Assembly: GCA_950022655.1 (NCBI GenBank)
Contig: OX465587.1
Location: 28,213,716-28,277,715, forward strand
From: Alentia gelatinosa
Lineage: Eukaryota; Annelida; Polychaeta; Phyllodocida; Polynoidae
Direction: 5' to 3'
DNA: 64,000 nucleotides
Shown in pieces: positions 49,829 to 62,700 of the stretch. The position numbers were made by a program, and so were the translations under genes. Position 1 is the stretch's first letter; every line of letters begins with the position of its first letter. The notes below the pieces were generated by a model that worked only from the letters and a program-made list of their open reading frames with translations, ran no database searches and was not told the origin of the DNA.

Positions 49829-49984
49829 AAGCCTTGTTGGTTTCTTCTTTGGTGGGTTTTCACTGTTCCTCCATTTCAGACATTGACTTGGTTCTTTTTC
49901 ACTTTCCAATCGTGGAAATGTTGAATTTCTGTTGTCAAACGATGTACTCAGAGTGAGTTTGAAATCTCGGGTGTCTGGCGTCAA

Positions 49985-50475
49985 CGATCCACTTCTAGGA
50001 GCTCCTCACAACTTCCCACACTTCTAGGAAGTAGGAATATTTCTAGGAAAGTCCTGCATTAACTTCCCATACTTCTAGGAACTCACCAGAAGTTGCCTAG
50101 ATTTCTAGGAAAGCACAATTATAGGAACCTAATACTTCCAGACGGTCCCCATACTTCTAGGAACTGTCCAGATTTCTAGGAAAGTCCCATACTTATAGGA
50201 ACTGTCCTAAGAAAGTCCCATACTTCCAGGAATTCCCAATATTTCTAGGAAAGTCCCACATAAACGTCCCATAGTTCTAGGAACTCCCAATACCTATAGA
50301 ACTTGGAACTATGGAACTTCTTATACTCCCAGATGGTCCCCATATTTCTAGGAACTGTCCATATTTTTAGGAACTGTTCATATTTCTAGGACAGCCCCAC
50401 AGTTCCAGGAATTCCTAATATTTCTAGGAAAGCCCCATACCTCCAGGAATTCCCAATATTGCTAGGACCCCCAAA
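49985..50475. repeat. Minisatellite after the RNF20/40 stop
   Basis: A degenerate array of TTTCTAGGAAAGTCCCATAC and ACTTCTAGGAACT-type units of about 26-30 bp. It begins about 145 bp beyond the stop codon, so it probably lies in the 3' UTR or just downstream. I saw no canonical AATAAA between the stop and the array. Confidence 0.85.
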
Positions 50476-50620
50476 ACTTCTCGGAACCCGCCAACAGCAG
50501 TAGAACCTGTCTTAGAGGACCGTGGCGACCCGTTAGGACAGCGGCGTGGGTGCCACACGCGGTCCTCACAGACAGGGTCCGTCAACAATAAATAGCGCCC
50601 CCCTGGTCCCCGGACGGGCA

Positions 50621-50797
50621 TTACGTCAGGTACAGTCTGTGGTAGTCGTTGGCCCCGAAGGCCGCGTTACACTTCGGGCACTTTCGTTGGCGCGTCTCGT
50701 AGCGCGTCTTGAGGCACTCGAGACAGAAGACATGGAAACATTTGGTGAGGACAGCATCCTTCTTCTTCACCTTGCATGATGGGCAGGTCAGTTGCTC
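50621..50797 (-). CDS. RNF20: RNF20/40 last coding exon, RING finger
   Basis: The acceptor is TTTTCCTCAG before 50797 and the stop TAA is at 50621-50623. The RING ligands are C5, C8, C20, H22, C25, C28, C40 and C43 of the 58 residues (CPSC ... CFHVFCLEC ... CPKC), a complete C3HC4 set. The protein ends [11 protein letters not shown], as in animal RNF20/40. Confidence 0.95.
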   Translation of the reverse strand, partial: EQLTCPSCKVKKKDAVLTKCFHVFCLECLKTRYETRQRKCPKCNAAFGANDYHRLYLT

Positions 50798-53700
50798 CTG
50801 AGGAAAATACACAGACAGGGATAAAAGTTAGGACTAAGCGAACAAATCTGAAATCGAAGATTTTGAAGTATTTCACATGACGTTGGTTCTGACAGGGTTA
50901 ATCAGGGTTAATAAGTCTCAAATCACGACGGGTTCAATACAGACTCATAGAATAGCTATATAGAACGTCCTGACCATGCTGTACAAGCTACAAAATGAGA
51001 CGATATTATACGGTTTGTACGGAACGAGGCGTTTAGACAGAGTTCTGTACAAACCGTAAATTATTATCGAGTTTTGTGGCTTACACAAGCATGGTTGGAC
51101 GTTATATATTCACTATATACCCCAAATGCAGAAAAATAATTAATTTCATTTGGCTTATTAACTAATATTTTAGTCTTCGTATGCAGAACAAGTGTTCTGT
51201 ATTTTCCTGTATGGAACAGTGTTCCGTACTGTATTTTTACGTTATGTGGCGTAACGGTGCGTATTTACAGTATATACGGCATGGGTATATAGTAAATTTC
51301 TGTATTTGACTAAATAGAATACAAGACCTACCTTATACTCCCGTATTTCCTCCATGAGGACTTCGTCGGCAGAGCTGGCCATTTCTATTTTCTTTGCCCG
51401 TTCTACTTTCCGTCTTAAGCTAGCGACCTCTTCCTGTAACAAAACGATACAAACAGCACTATATTTGTTTGTTTGGGAAGTTAAACGTCCAATTCAATTA
51501 GACTTCAACACTATACGAATAAATAATGTCCAGTTAGCTATTTCTATATTTCAGGTTTAAAATACCGTTTTACGTCACTCTAAGAAGGCTCCTACTTTAA
51601 TACAGGGATGTCAGTTGGGGTCATGAAAAAAGAGAGAAAATATGGAAAAATCCTCGTTATTGGCCATGGATGATGATTATAGTGTGCTAACAAATGAGAG
51701 AAACAATAGCTGTGGTAAAATAATTACACACATAAAAAAATGTAAGAAAGAAACTAAGGTATTTATCCTACCCCTAATAAAAAACGCCATAGGCTTAACA
51801 TGGGATTTCTTTATGTCACTGGTGTGACATAAAGTGTTGTTTATGCCACTACTTTCTGATACTGAAAAAATATGGAAATGGGGTAGGATAAAATCTAGAC
51901 GCCACTCGTTTGAGTTTGAGCTTATTTATGCCACTCATTTTGTTGGCTCCGTAATGTCACTCGTCTTTGACTCGTGAAATTATGGAGCCAACAAAACGCG
52001 TGGCATGAATAAACTCAGACTCAAACTCGTGAAGTCTCTTCATATTATTGAGAGTTTCTTTTAATTATGGTGTCTTGGCCTGAAAGTAAAATTATTGACG
52101 GACATATTTCTTTGACTCCAAACTTCATGTACCACGACTTCATCTTATGTGAGTATCTCAGACAGGGGCGTAAGGTACTTACGTGTATACGCTTGTGTTT
52201 GAAGGTCTCGTGCTGCAGCGCTGACGTCTTGTCGGCCACAGCGCTCTGCGCCTCCTTCAGCTGCGCATGGTACTTGTCGAGGTGCAGCTTCAGGTCTGCC
52301 GCAGTCTGCGCAGTCTCGATCGCCTTACGCTTGTGGAGCTCCATGGCCTGTTGACGGAGGCTGCGGGGTACGAAGGGTTAAAAAGATCAGAATATGCCTG
52401 TTGACAGAGGCTGTGGGGTATGGAGGGTTAAAGGTCACAATACGCCTGTTGACGGAGGCTGCGGGGTATGGAGGGTTAAAGGTCACAATACGCCTGTTGA
52501 CAGAGGTCATGGGGTACGGAGGGTTAAAGGTCACAATACGCCTGTTGACGGAGGCTGCGGGGTATGGAGGGTTAAAGGTCACAATACGCCTGTTGACGGA
52601 GGCTGTGGGGCACGGAGGGTTAAAGTCATAATATGCCTGTTGACGCAGGCTGTTGGGTACGGTGGGTTGAAGGTCACAACACGCCTGTTGACCGAGGCTG
52701 TTGGGTACTGAGGGTTAAAGGTCACAATATGCCTATTGACGGAAGCTGCCGAGTACGGAGGGTTAAAGGTCATAATACGCCTGTTGACAGAGAGTGTGGG
52801 GTATGGAGAGTTAAAGTCACAATATGCCTGTTGACGGAGGTCATGGGGTATGGAGGGTTAAAGGTCACAATATGCCTGTTGACAGAGGCTGTGGTGTATG
52901 GAGGGTTAAATGTCACAATATGCCTGTTGACGGAGGTCATGAGGTACGGAGGGTTAAAGGTCACAATATGCCTGTTGGTGGAGGCTGCGGGACATGGAGG
53001 GTTAAAGGTCAAATCTTGGAGATGCTTTAAAAGAGGAAACATTTTGCATGTGGAATTTACTGATAAAACATGGAAAATATATTGCTACTGGCCATGGAAA
53101 TGGACTGGGGTGTGTGGAGAGGTTCAAACCACTGTTTTGTTTGGCCCAATTTATTCTTTAAACAAATTTTATAAACTGAAAATGAGAACAAGGATTTCCT
53201 TGTAAATAGTAAACTGCCATCTGTGTGAATACACGACACCATCTGGGCATAGCACTTACTTGAGCTCCTTCTCGATGGTAGCGAGGTTGTTTTGGAGGAT
53301 GCGCTCCTTGTCTTCCAGTTTACGCACGACCAGGTTCTGAGCCTCCACCTGAGACTGGAGTGTCACAACCTGCTCCGCGAGGACGTCCTTCTCTTCGCGG
53401 AGCAGCTTGTGAATCTGGTTGGACTTAATCCTCTGTGAGCGACAAACACAATCAAGTCCGTCAGTATCACGCAGTAGGTGCCCACTTATAAAGGCTTGAT
53501 TCCATTTGCCTAAATTCTGGGCCGATCACCACTCAGGGCGTAATCGGGGGGCTGCTTTAGCCCTGATCCGAAAAGAGACGGAACATGGCCCGAGCAGGAT
53601 CGGGACACAATTCAAATAAATAGAATCAAGCCCTTCGTGTGGGGACGGGGAATAGTTTCTTGTATATCCACCGCATCAGAAGTTAAATGTCATCTTACTT

Positions 53701-56700
53701 TTCAGGGATATAAGTTGGGGACGGAAACAAATCTATATAGATATATTTTTCATGCATAATATGTTGCCTCATAGAGACAGAGAAGAACGTGGAAAACATG
53801 TCAACATCGGCCACCCTACAGGGCCGAGGTCTTACTGGGAAACTGGTCTGTCCTGCAGGGCGGACCGCTGACCAGTGTTTTACTGAATGACCAAAGCAAA
53901 ATTTAAGTACACCAGAGGCCATAATACTGATGTGATTTATCATATTACAATATTCAGTTCGACCTGCTATGAATACTATAGTGCTGAAGAAAATGTTTCT
54001 AATTGTGTGCACTCACACTTCTTACACAAGAATTCTTCTTATCTATATTTCCATCCAAGAAAATTCAAAAATTTAAATCTAAACATTGAATATAGAAATA
54101 TTTGTAATCCATATATTCTGAATAAATACAAACCTCTGACATCAATTTAAAGTTGGCATCATCCTTCTCCCTCAACTGTTGTAACAGTCGTATGTTTTGT
54201 TCCTGCATATCTTCGAAGGCCTGCCCTGTGACCTCCATCTCGTTCAGCAGCGCCTCCTCCTCCTTCATAATCACAAAACAGTTCACGTTAACATCAGGGA
54301 TGTCAGTTGGGGTCAGAAAAAAAGGAAATATTCCCCATGACAATTCAGGGTTTAAACCTGACATATATACACCAAAAACACCGGAAAAGTATTAGATACC
54401 GTACAAGTAGTGTTATTATTACTAAACATATGCTTCTGAGAAGAGTATATGGGTAGGTAGAGTTGGGAATCAAGGCTTGTTACTGATATGAGTAATATAG
54501 AGAAACAGGCTTACTGTCTCCGTACGGATAAAATACGCGGTAAAATCGGCGATCAGATGAACCGATGCCGGAGGCAGAGGTTCATCTGATCGCCGATTTT
54601 ACCAAGTATTTTATCCGTACAGAGACAGTCAGCCGGTTTCTCTATTATTATATACCTTAAAATATCCAATTTTTAACCTTGCTTCTGGGGGAGTTTTTGG
54701 ATTTTGCCGCCGTACATGCCCCGTACGCCACATACATACCCCGTACGTCACCTAGGTGGCGTACAGATATAAATACGACATGGGTAGGAGCGGGCCGTAT
54801 GTGTAGGATATACTACCACAGGTATATAATAATATATTAGTTGTATATCTCTACTCTGTGTTCTTATATGTTCATTTTACACAAGGAAAGGGATTTCACA
54901 TTTCAAAAATGAAAACACGGATTTCCGCGGAAACAAGGAAAACTGACATCCCTGTGACATACACCAAACTATCTTAAGCGCTGAATACAGCCTTTTGAGA
55001 CTGACTTATTGGTTGACCTATAAGGTTCTTGTAAGGTATATTAACTCAAGTTTGGTCTACTTGTAGCAGCAGTGGGACCCTATGCCATTTTTATAGTGCT
55101 ACCTCACTGAAGGGCTGAGCTGCAGACGACGGACATAACACTCCACCGGTCACATTATACTGACAATGGTAAACCAGTCACTGCACCATACCAATCGGGT
55201 CAGCAAGCTGACGAGTATGAAGCTGCTCCCTGTAATTGGCTACAGGTCAGTTTATTTGCAAACCTCCCTTTTGGCCACGTAAGTTCTCCTTTGTTCTTTT
55301 CTATAGCTTTTCAAAAATCTTAGTTTCCCAAGGGAACTTCAGAATTTCTTTCTTCCTTCTGAATTAGGTAATTTAAAAGTTCACATTTCAATATTACACA
55401 AGGATAAATATTTGTTTATCCTGAAAATAAAAACATGATTTTCAATGGAAACATTGAAAACTGGCATCTCTGTAATTAGAGGTTCAGTGAGTGGGACAGA
55501 CCTGTTTCTGAGCAGCGAGGTTTTTCTGCAGCTCGGCAATCGTCTCCTCATGCTTCTTGATCTTCCTGATGGCATCCTCCTCTGCGAGTTTGCGTCGCTC
55601 GCGTCGTTCGGCCTCCTGCATGCGGCGTATGTGACCCTTCAGCTCTTCAATCTCCTGACGCGCCTTCTTCTCTGCTGCCATCAGCTGTGACCACAAAGAT
55701 GACTTTTAAAAGCTGTACCCTCAAACATGACTTTTAAAAGCTGTGACCACAAACATGACTTTTAAAAGTTGTCATCACAAACATGACTATTAAATGCTCT
55801 CATCACAAATATGACTTTTAAAACCTGCCACCACAAATATGACCTAAATGCTGTCACCACAAACGTGACTTTTAAAAGCTGTCACCACAAACATGGAAAA
55901 CATGACTTTTAAAAGCTGTCACCACAAACATGACTTTTAAAAGCTGTCACCACAAACATGACTTTTAAAAGCTGTCACCACAAACATGATTTTTAAAAGC
56001 TGTCATCACAAATATGACTTTTAAAAGTTGTCAGCTCAGAGGTGACTTTTAAAAGCCATTACCTCAAACATGACCTCTAAAAGTTCTCACCACAAACATG
56101 GCTCTCAAAAGCTGTTACCAAAAGCATGACTTTTAAAAGCTGTGACCACAAACATGACCTTTAAAAGCTGCCCAGTAAATCATTTCTATATTACCTCGCA
56201 TGGACCAAAGAATAATGATTATGTTTAATTCAAATTCAGATGTTTTTCTTCCACATGTTAAATTATCCTTCCAATACTATGAATAGATTCATTTATCATG
56301 ACTCCTTGTATGTAAAACATCTTACCTGAACTTTATCTCGAGATTCTTTAGTGACACTCTTGTACATATCAAGTAGTAGTTTCATCTCTTTTTGGCTATC
56401 CTGAGATTTCCTGCAAAAGTATACAACGAACTTCTTGTAGATATATACAACATCAGGATGTTAATATTAGACAGTTGTACGAGAAATCTCTACTGATACT
56501 TTAATAAGTCATGTTTCAAGATCATGGTCTCCAATTTATCATAAAACCTGTCTACAATAGTGACAGAAAGCATATGTGAATCAAACAGAATTATTACCTA
56601 CTTGTGATATCTAAATTCATCCTCTCCTATATCATGCACTAAGTCTCTAGCCATTTGGTAGTTATTTATCTTAAATCATTTTTCTGATATAGAAGAACCT

Positions 56701-59700
56701 TTCCTACTGATTAAAGAACCAGTCTTACTAATTACACCTTTATTCGAAATCTATAAATAGACTGCACACCACACCACATAGACATAGTATGGGAAGGACT
56801 GGCCTTTGATACAGCAGTAAATCTACCACTACTGGGGATTAAGTTGTTTGGTTTGTTGGTCTGATTTAACGTCCAGTTAACCATTGCAGATTCTCACCAG
56901 ACATTCTCAAGGTTCTTTTACACCACGAGGGTGATGATCGAATCTATGTGATGAATTTAGGTAGAAATCTCACCCCTACACATTTACCGAGGTGAGAGTT
57001 CTTTTACTTCCCACACCACATAGACATGGTATGAGAAGGATTAGCCTTTGATATAGCAGTAAATCTACCACTGCTGGGGGTGAAGGAGAAGGGTGGCAGC
57101 AGAGGAACTCGAATCCACAAAGTCTTACAACCTTAGGGTTACAAGTCCAATGTCCTAACCACTAAGCTAACTCCCCACCCCCACTGGGGATGAAGGACAA
57201 CAAGAATTTGTTGGCCTACTTAAGCTGTGTCTTGAGGTCCTTGATGATCTCAGCGTCACTCTTGCCCTTCTCTCGCTCCTTCTCCTCCTTGTCCTCCTCC
57301 TCCTTACGCAGGACGAGTGGCTCCTCCAGGCGGGCTGCAACCGGCTCCTCTTTCTCGGGGCACGCGCCGCCAGGGGTCGCCTTGGCCTCGACAGCCTGCT
57401 GCTCCGTCTTCAGCTGCACAAGGATGCAAGTCATGGTTAGCGAAAATCGGAGATAAAATCTAGAGGGAACAATGACCGGACACTGTCGGGACCAGTAGTA
57501 AAACATGCTGTGGGATGAGTGGTTAAAGATACGTTAAGGAGACTCTCTCTCGTTCCGAAAATAAAATTTTCAGTGCCTTTTGGCAGCCTGACAGCACCTT
57601 GTGTGTGGGACTTGTAGACATTGTGGAATACTCATAATTAGAGGTATGTCCCTTGGGGTCAGGAAAAAAAAGAAGTATTTTTCATGAGGAATTACAGTAG
57701 AACCCCGCGTAAGCGGACACCCTGCGTTAACGGACACCTTTGCTCAGAACGGTTCCCTCTATTAGATGTTTATTTTAACCCCGCGTAAGCAGACAATTTG
57801 GCCCGGAACGGAAGGTGTCTGTCTACGCAAGGTTCTACTGTACCTGCCTCAGAGAGACTGGGGAAACATAGGAAACTTGTCTGTGTGAGTCATGGTCTGG
57901 GATTGGGGGTCTCTGGGGAGGTTTAAACCACTGTTATACTGGTGTAATTTAGGCTCAATTAATATTGCCTTTGTTTTTCTCAAGGAAAAAGAATAAGATA
58001 TACTCAAAATGAAAACATGGATTTCCATAAAAAAATGAAAAGCTGGCATCGCTGAAAATTATGAATGAAAATGATTTTGGATATCTGTAATCTATTTGGA
58101 GGTTAGCTGTCTGACGCTGGTGTGACGGTGTACATGTAAATTATCACAGATCAGTGAGACGTGGCAATAACACCGCCTAAGTAAGCCCGATGCTACCTTG
58201 ATAATGACAACTTCCCGTCACTTTTGAACCAAGTTTTTCTGATATCTCCAGGTTACGATTGTTACCTGTGTAGCAACAGGTGCCGCCACCATGGGAACCA
58301 GGCACCGCCATGTTCTCACTCCCCAGCACAGTACAGTATTGGAGTATTGTTCACCAAGCATTTTTCTTGATGTGAATCTTTTAAAACAAGAAAGAAAAAT
58401 GTTTTTTTAACTATTACAGAGATGCCAGTGAGGTCCAGGGAAAAAACTGGATAAACATGCGAATCGTGATTACATCTACTATCTATCTCTAAAATGATCA
58501 AAACTAGCAAAACCCAGAAACCTGGAAATAACTGGAAAATGGGCATCTCTGCTACTAATTTGTACAGTGTCTCTCTACTAGACTAGAGTTTTTTAAACGT
58601 CCCATGTTCAGGCCCGTTCCTATAGATACACTTTCCTTAAAATAAAATAAAAAAAATAGATACAATTTCTTTGCTAGGCCAATGTAAACATTGCTCTTTG
58701 AAGAGTTATCAACAACCAAAGCTGTCTAGAAAGAAGGGAATTTATTTCTGTGAATTTCATCTGTGTACTGCTTTGAAATACTTAATATTTCTTTGTATAC
58801 ACATGTATTTGTGTTGTTTCAATAGAATTAAATTTGTAAAGCCGTAATGGTATCCTCGCTATAAATACCTCTCTTATTTATAGAATTTTATTTTGTACAC
58901 ATAATCTGTAAACCCTTTATCAATTATTATCTCACCCTGGTATTTTTCTCCATAGGCTTACCGTTAGGAACTCGTACTCTACGGCTCTGAAGGTAGTGTA
59001 AGTCATACTCAATGGCTATTGGGTTATTTTATTTTATTGATTCATAATATTCCTGACCAAGAATCTGGGACAAGATCAGGAACTCACTTGATGAAAATTA
59101 ATTGGTCCGTAATCACCTTGTTTGACTGCTACATAATTCACTCAACTTTGTTTCGTGGATCACTCTGCGGTCAAACGTATGGACCTAGTTATTTTCATCT
59201 CGCGAGTTTCCTTCTAATTGCCCCAAATTTCTTCCGCTGTATACTTTCTTATACTGATTTGTTTTTCTTACATCTTGCCAGTACCTTATTCCATGCTTGG
59301 TAATTCCAACAACTTCCTATGTTAGTCGTGATTAAGACTACTTAAGGGTTAAATTATTCATAAACGTCAAGATATGAAAAAGAGTGAAAAAAAAGAGGAG
59401 AAGGTTTGTCCCTACTGCATTTGTAATATTTGTATTCAACTCAACAATAAACTTGACAGGGTTCGATTTAAGTTTTTTTCAATGTGACATTTTTTGTTTT
59501 GAAATATTAAAGTTCAAGGGTATCACCATCTAATGATTGGGAAATTAGGTTCAGATTCAAATACCCATGGAAAAAAAGAGAAAAAACTCGTTGAAATTAT
59601 AACAAAACTCCATATAACTGCAGATGCAACTTCATCAGTACCCTTCGATCAATCAGAATTCAAAGAAACCAAATGTCAAGGACACTTCAATGCGTAAAAA

Positions 59701-62700
59701 TACAGCAATGTGTAAATGTGCAACTTAATACGGAGAACTGCGATAGAAGGACATGTTGTCTGTCCCGCTGAATGACGAACACTTAGATCGAACTCTGATA
59801 ATTCAACACTTGACTGTGAACATGTTAAAATTGTCTTATTACGAGAACATCAACCACAGCTGAGATGTCAATTCTGCGACAAGCCGTCAGATCTGTGGTT
59901 GGTGTTGCAGCGAGGGACTACCTTGCACGGTGAGACTTCTCCCAGTTCGAGTGTCGAGCCAGCATGGACCAGAGCTAGTTCGCTATCACCTCCGGCAAGT
60001 CCACCTCTCCGTTCACCTTCGCTCTCCGCACTGATCTGATACTCAACACCGCTCACATTTTTCTTATTAGGCATCAACCTTGTACGCGCGCAAGTCCAAT
60101 TCAGTTCATTACCCTGATTACTACCCGGTCGAACCAGTGGACTTTCCTTCGCCATAATTTGCTCTTTTCCTGTAGTCGCCAACACAGGTTTCTCTCTGGG
60201 TACAACAGGCATCTCGAAGGGAATCAGAAAAAAATCACTATTCCTTCTGTAACTTTCTCGATTATACACATGGTGACATTCGGAGTCACTCACTCTTCGG
60301 TGCCTTGCGCTGACAGAAATTTCAGGTTTACTGTAAGAGAGCACTTTGCGCGTTTTGAGTCGTGGATCTTCTGGAGGGTCAAGCCCGATCTTCTTAACGA
60401 CATTGAGGGGAATCTCCACAGGTTTCCACACCTGGGCTATGTCCCGTTTGTTATCCGATAACCACTGATTAAAGGCAGCCGTCGCTAGGAGAACCGAATC
60501 AGAGGAGGCATCGGGCGGTGAGAGAACAGCGGGTTGCTCCGGGGTCAGTTTATACAGACAACATGTCGTGGGGGTTAGTGTTACTTTCTGCGGTGTTGAC
60601 TGTGGAGTAGAAAGCTGTGGTGACCGAGCCGCAAGCTTTGGTGAGCTGTGATGGGACAGTACAGGACTGTTTAACATGTCAGAGAAATGGTGGTACGTCG
60701 AATGAAACTTGGTACATTGAGGGGACTTGGGCACGGAGAGTGATAGACTAACCGTGCGCTGCCATGAGGGACTCTCTTGAGGCTTCTACCGCGAGAAATT
60801 ATAGGCACATTATCAGTTTCACTGATAACTTGGAAAATAATATTTGATATATTTTCTATTTGTAAACTAAATAAGTATTGAATATAAAAAATACCTAGAA
60901 ATTTACAAGTGATACAAAGTCACTTCCTTGTGAACCCTAAGTGACCTGGGTCATTTTGCCGATTGCAGAAAAAAAGGTAATTATCAGATCCATAAAAAAA
61001 ATCAGATCCATTAAAAAATTTGACAACTTAAAAGGAAAGTTTTCCCTAGGTTCCTGATAATGAAAAACCTCACAAAAAATCCGTTATCAATGTCACTAAT
61101 AATACCAACACAAATACAGTGCAACCCGACCCGTTGTTAAGCTACAGTCACACTGGGGTATGATTTCAGCGTTTCTTCTACGTATCAGAAAGGATGTGGA
61201 TTTCGCGTATAAACTAAGCAAATTCATTGCCTTTTACATTTTATTAGGCAATCCAGTCACACTGGCGTTAAATTTTGACATTTTGCTCTTAATCAGATAA
61301 AAGTAAGCAGTGTTTAATAGCTCAGAAATGTCAGTGGGGGGCCAGAAAAAGGGGAGACATTTGGGAATTAAAAAAGAATAGAGAAAAGATGATTTTGAAA
61401 CTAATCCTGGCACTGCATCTATTACGTATTCCGACTTACGTTCATGTAACTCTGCGTTTTGCAATGTATTTGTAGATTCACATAAACGTAAACTTGTGTA
61501 AACTTACAAATGCTGAATTTTACGCCAGTGTGACTGGGGCGTTAGCCTCATATAAATGTATAAGTTAAGTATGTGAGGTGAGGGAGCGTGACCTTGGACT
61601 GACCTTGTTAATCTCTGTCTGCGACTCGCGCAGTTTACGCTTGTAGCGGCTGACCTCTCCCTTGAGCTGCTCGTTGTGGTTCTTCAGGCTTGTGATGAGA
61701 TTACGCATCTCACGGTTAATGGGACCTGTCGAGATCAATGCACGACAAACTGTTAATATGGGTAAATAGATCAGGGTTTCAATTTTTTTTTTTTTTTTTG
61801 GGGGGGGGGGGGGGCTAGTTTAAGGTCCAATATGTTCTATTAGACTTACTTTGGTTGGGTGGTGATCGAATCTATGAAATGAATTTAGGATGAAATCTTA
61901 ACCTTACCAAGGTGAGAGTTCTTTTAGTTCCCACACCACATAGACATGGTATTTCATTTTAGACTATTTTAAAGAACCATTTATAAACAAAGATTTCCTT
62001 AGGAAAGAGGAAAGTGCCATCTCTGAGAGAAGGTTTGCGACTCACCCGTCTGCTCGTTGGCAGCTAGTGTCTGCTCAAACTCGATTCGCAGCATGTCATA
62101 CTCTCGCCGCACCTGGGCCAACTGGTCCTCCAGCTGAATCATCTCTGTGCGCAGCTTCTTCTGACAGCACAGCTCATCGCTCTGCAGCACAGAACAGATA
62201 CGCGTTTAACTCGAGAATACTATGTGTGACTTGTGACAGCACAGCACGCAGTCACATTAACCTCTACACTACTAATAAGAAACGTCCTTACTGTGGACAA
62301 AACGGTTTTCGTTCGAGGTCAGTTGTCGATTTCATACTGCCTGACACCTGAAATCGACGACTGGCCAAGAACTTTGGGATTACAAGTCGAGTGCCTTAAC
62401 CACTGAGGTAACTCCCCACCCCCGCCCTGGCGGAGGTGTTATTTCATGGTTACACGTGAACTCGCCTCCATCTGCTCGACCTGGCGGAGGTGTTATATCG
62501 TGGTTACACATTAACTCACCTCCATCTGCTCGACCTGGCGGAGGTGTTATATCGTGGTTACACATGAACTCACCTCCATCTGCTCGACCTGGCGGAGGTG
62601 TTATATCGTGGTTACACATTAACTCACCTCCATCTGCTCGATCAGGCGGAGGTGTTATATCATGGTTACACATGAACTCACCTCCATCTGCTCAACCTGG

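Larger units (their letters stand above)
34958..50620. other. Intergenic region between RNF20/40 and the KCNMB-like gene
   Basis: No supported gene. It has a GC-rich, CpG-containing stretch at 36290-36500, several MITEs, the 39.6-40.9 kb minisatellite, LINE remnants, a local duplication at 46-47.5 kb and family 3 copy 3. From about 40930 to 44140, apart from a possible tRNA-like piece at 41725-41800 and a SINE tail near 42112, I see nothing identifiable. Confidence 0.6.

Noticed and set aside
52325..53205. Several open frames on both strands over the 48-bp array
   Set aside because: The unit is 16 codons, so all frames lacking a stop in one unit stay open; only the exon at 52183-52360 is coding.
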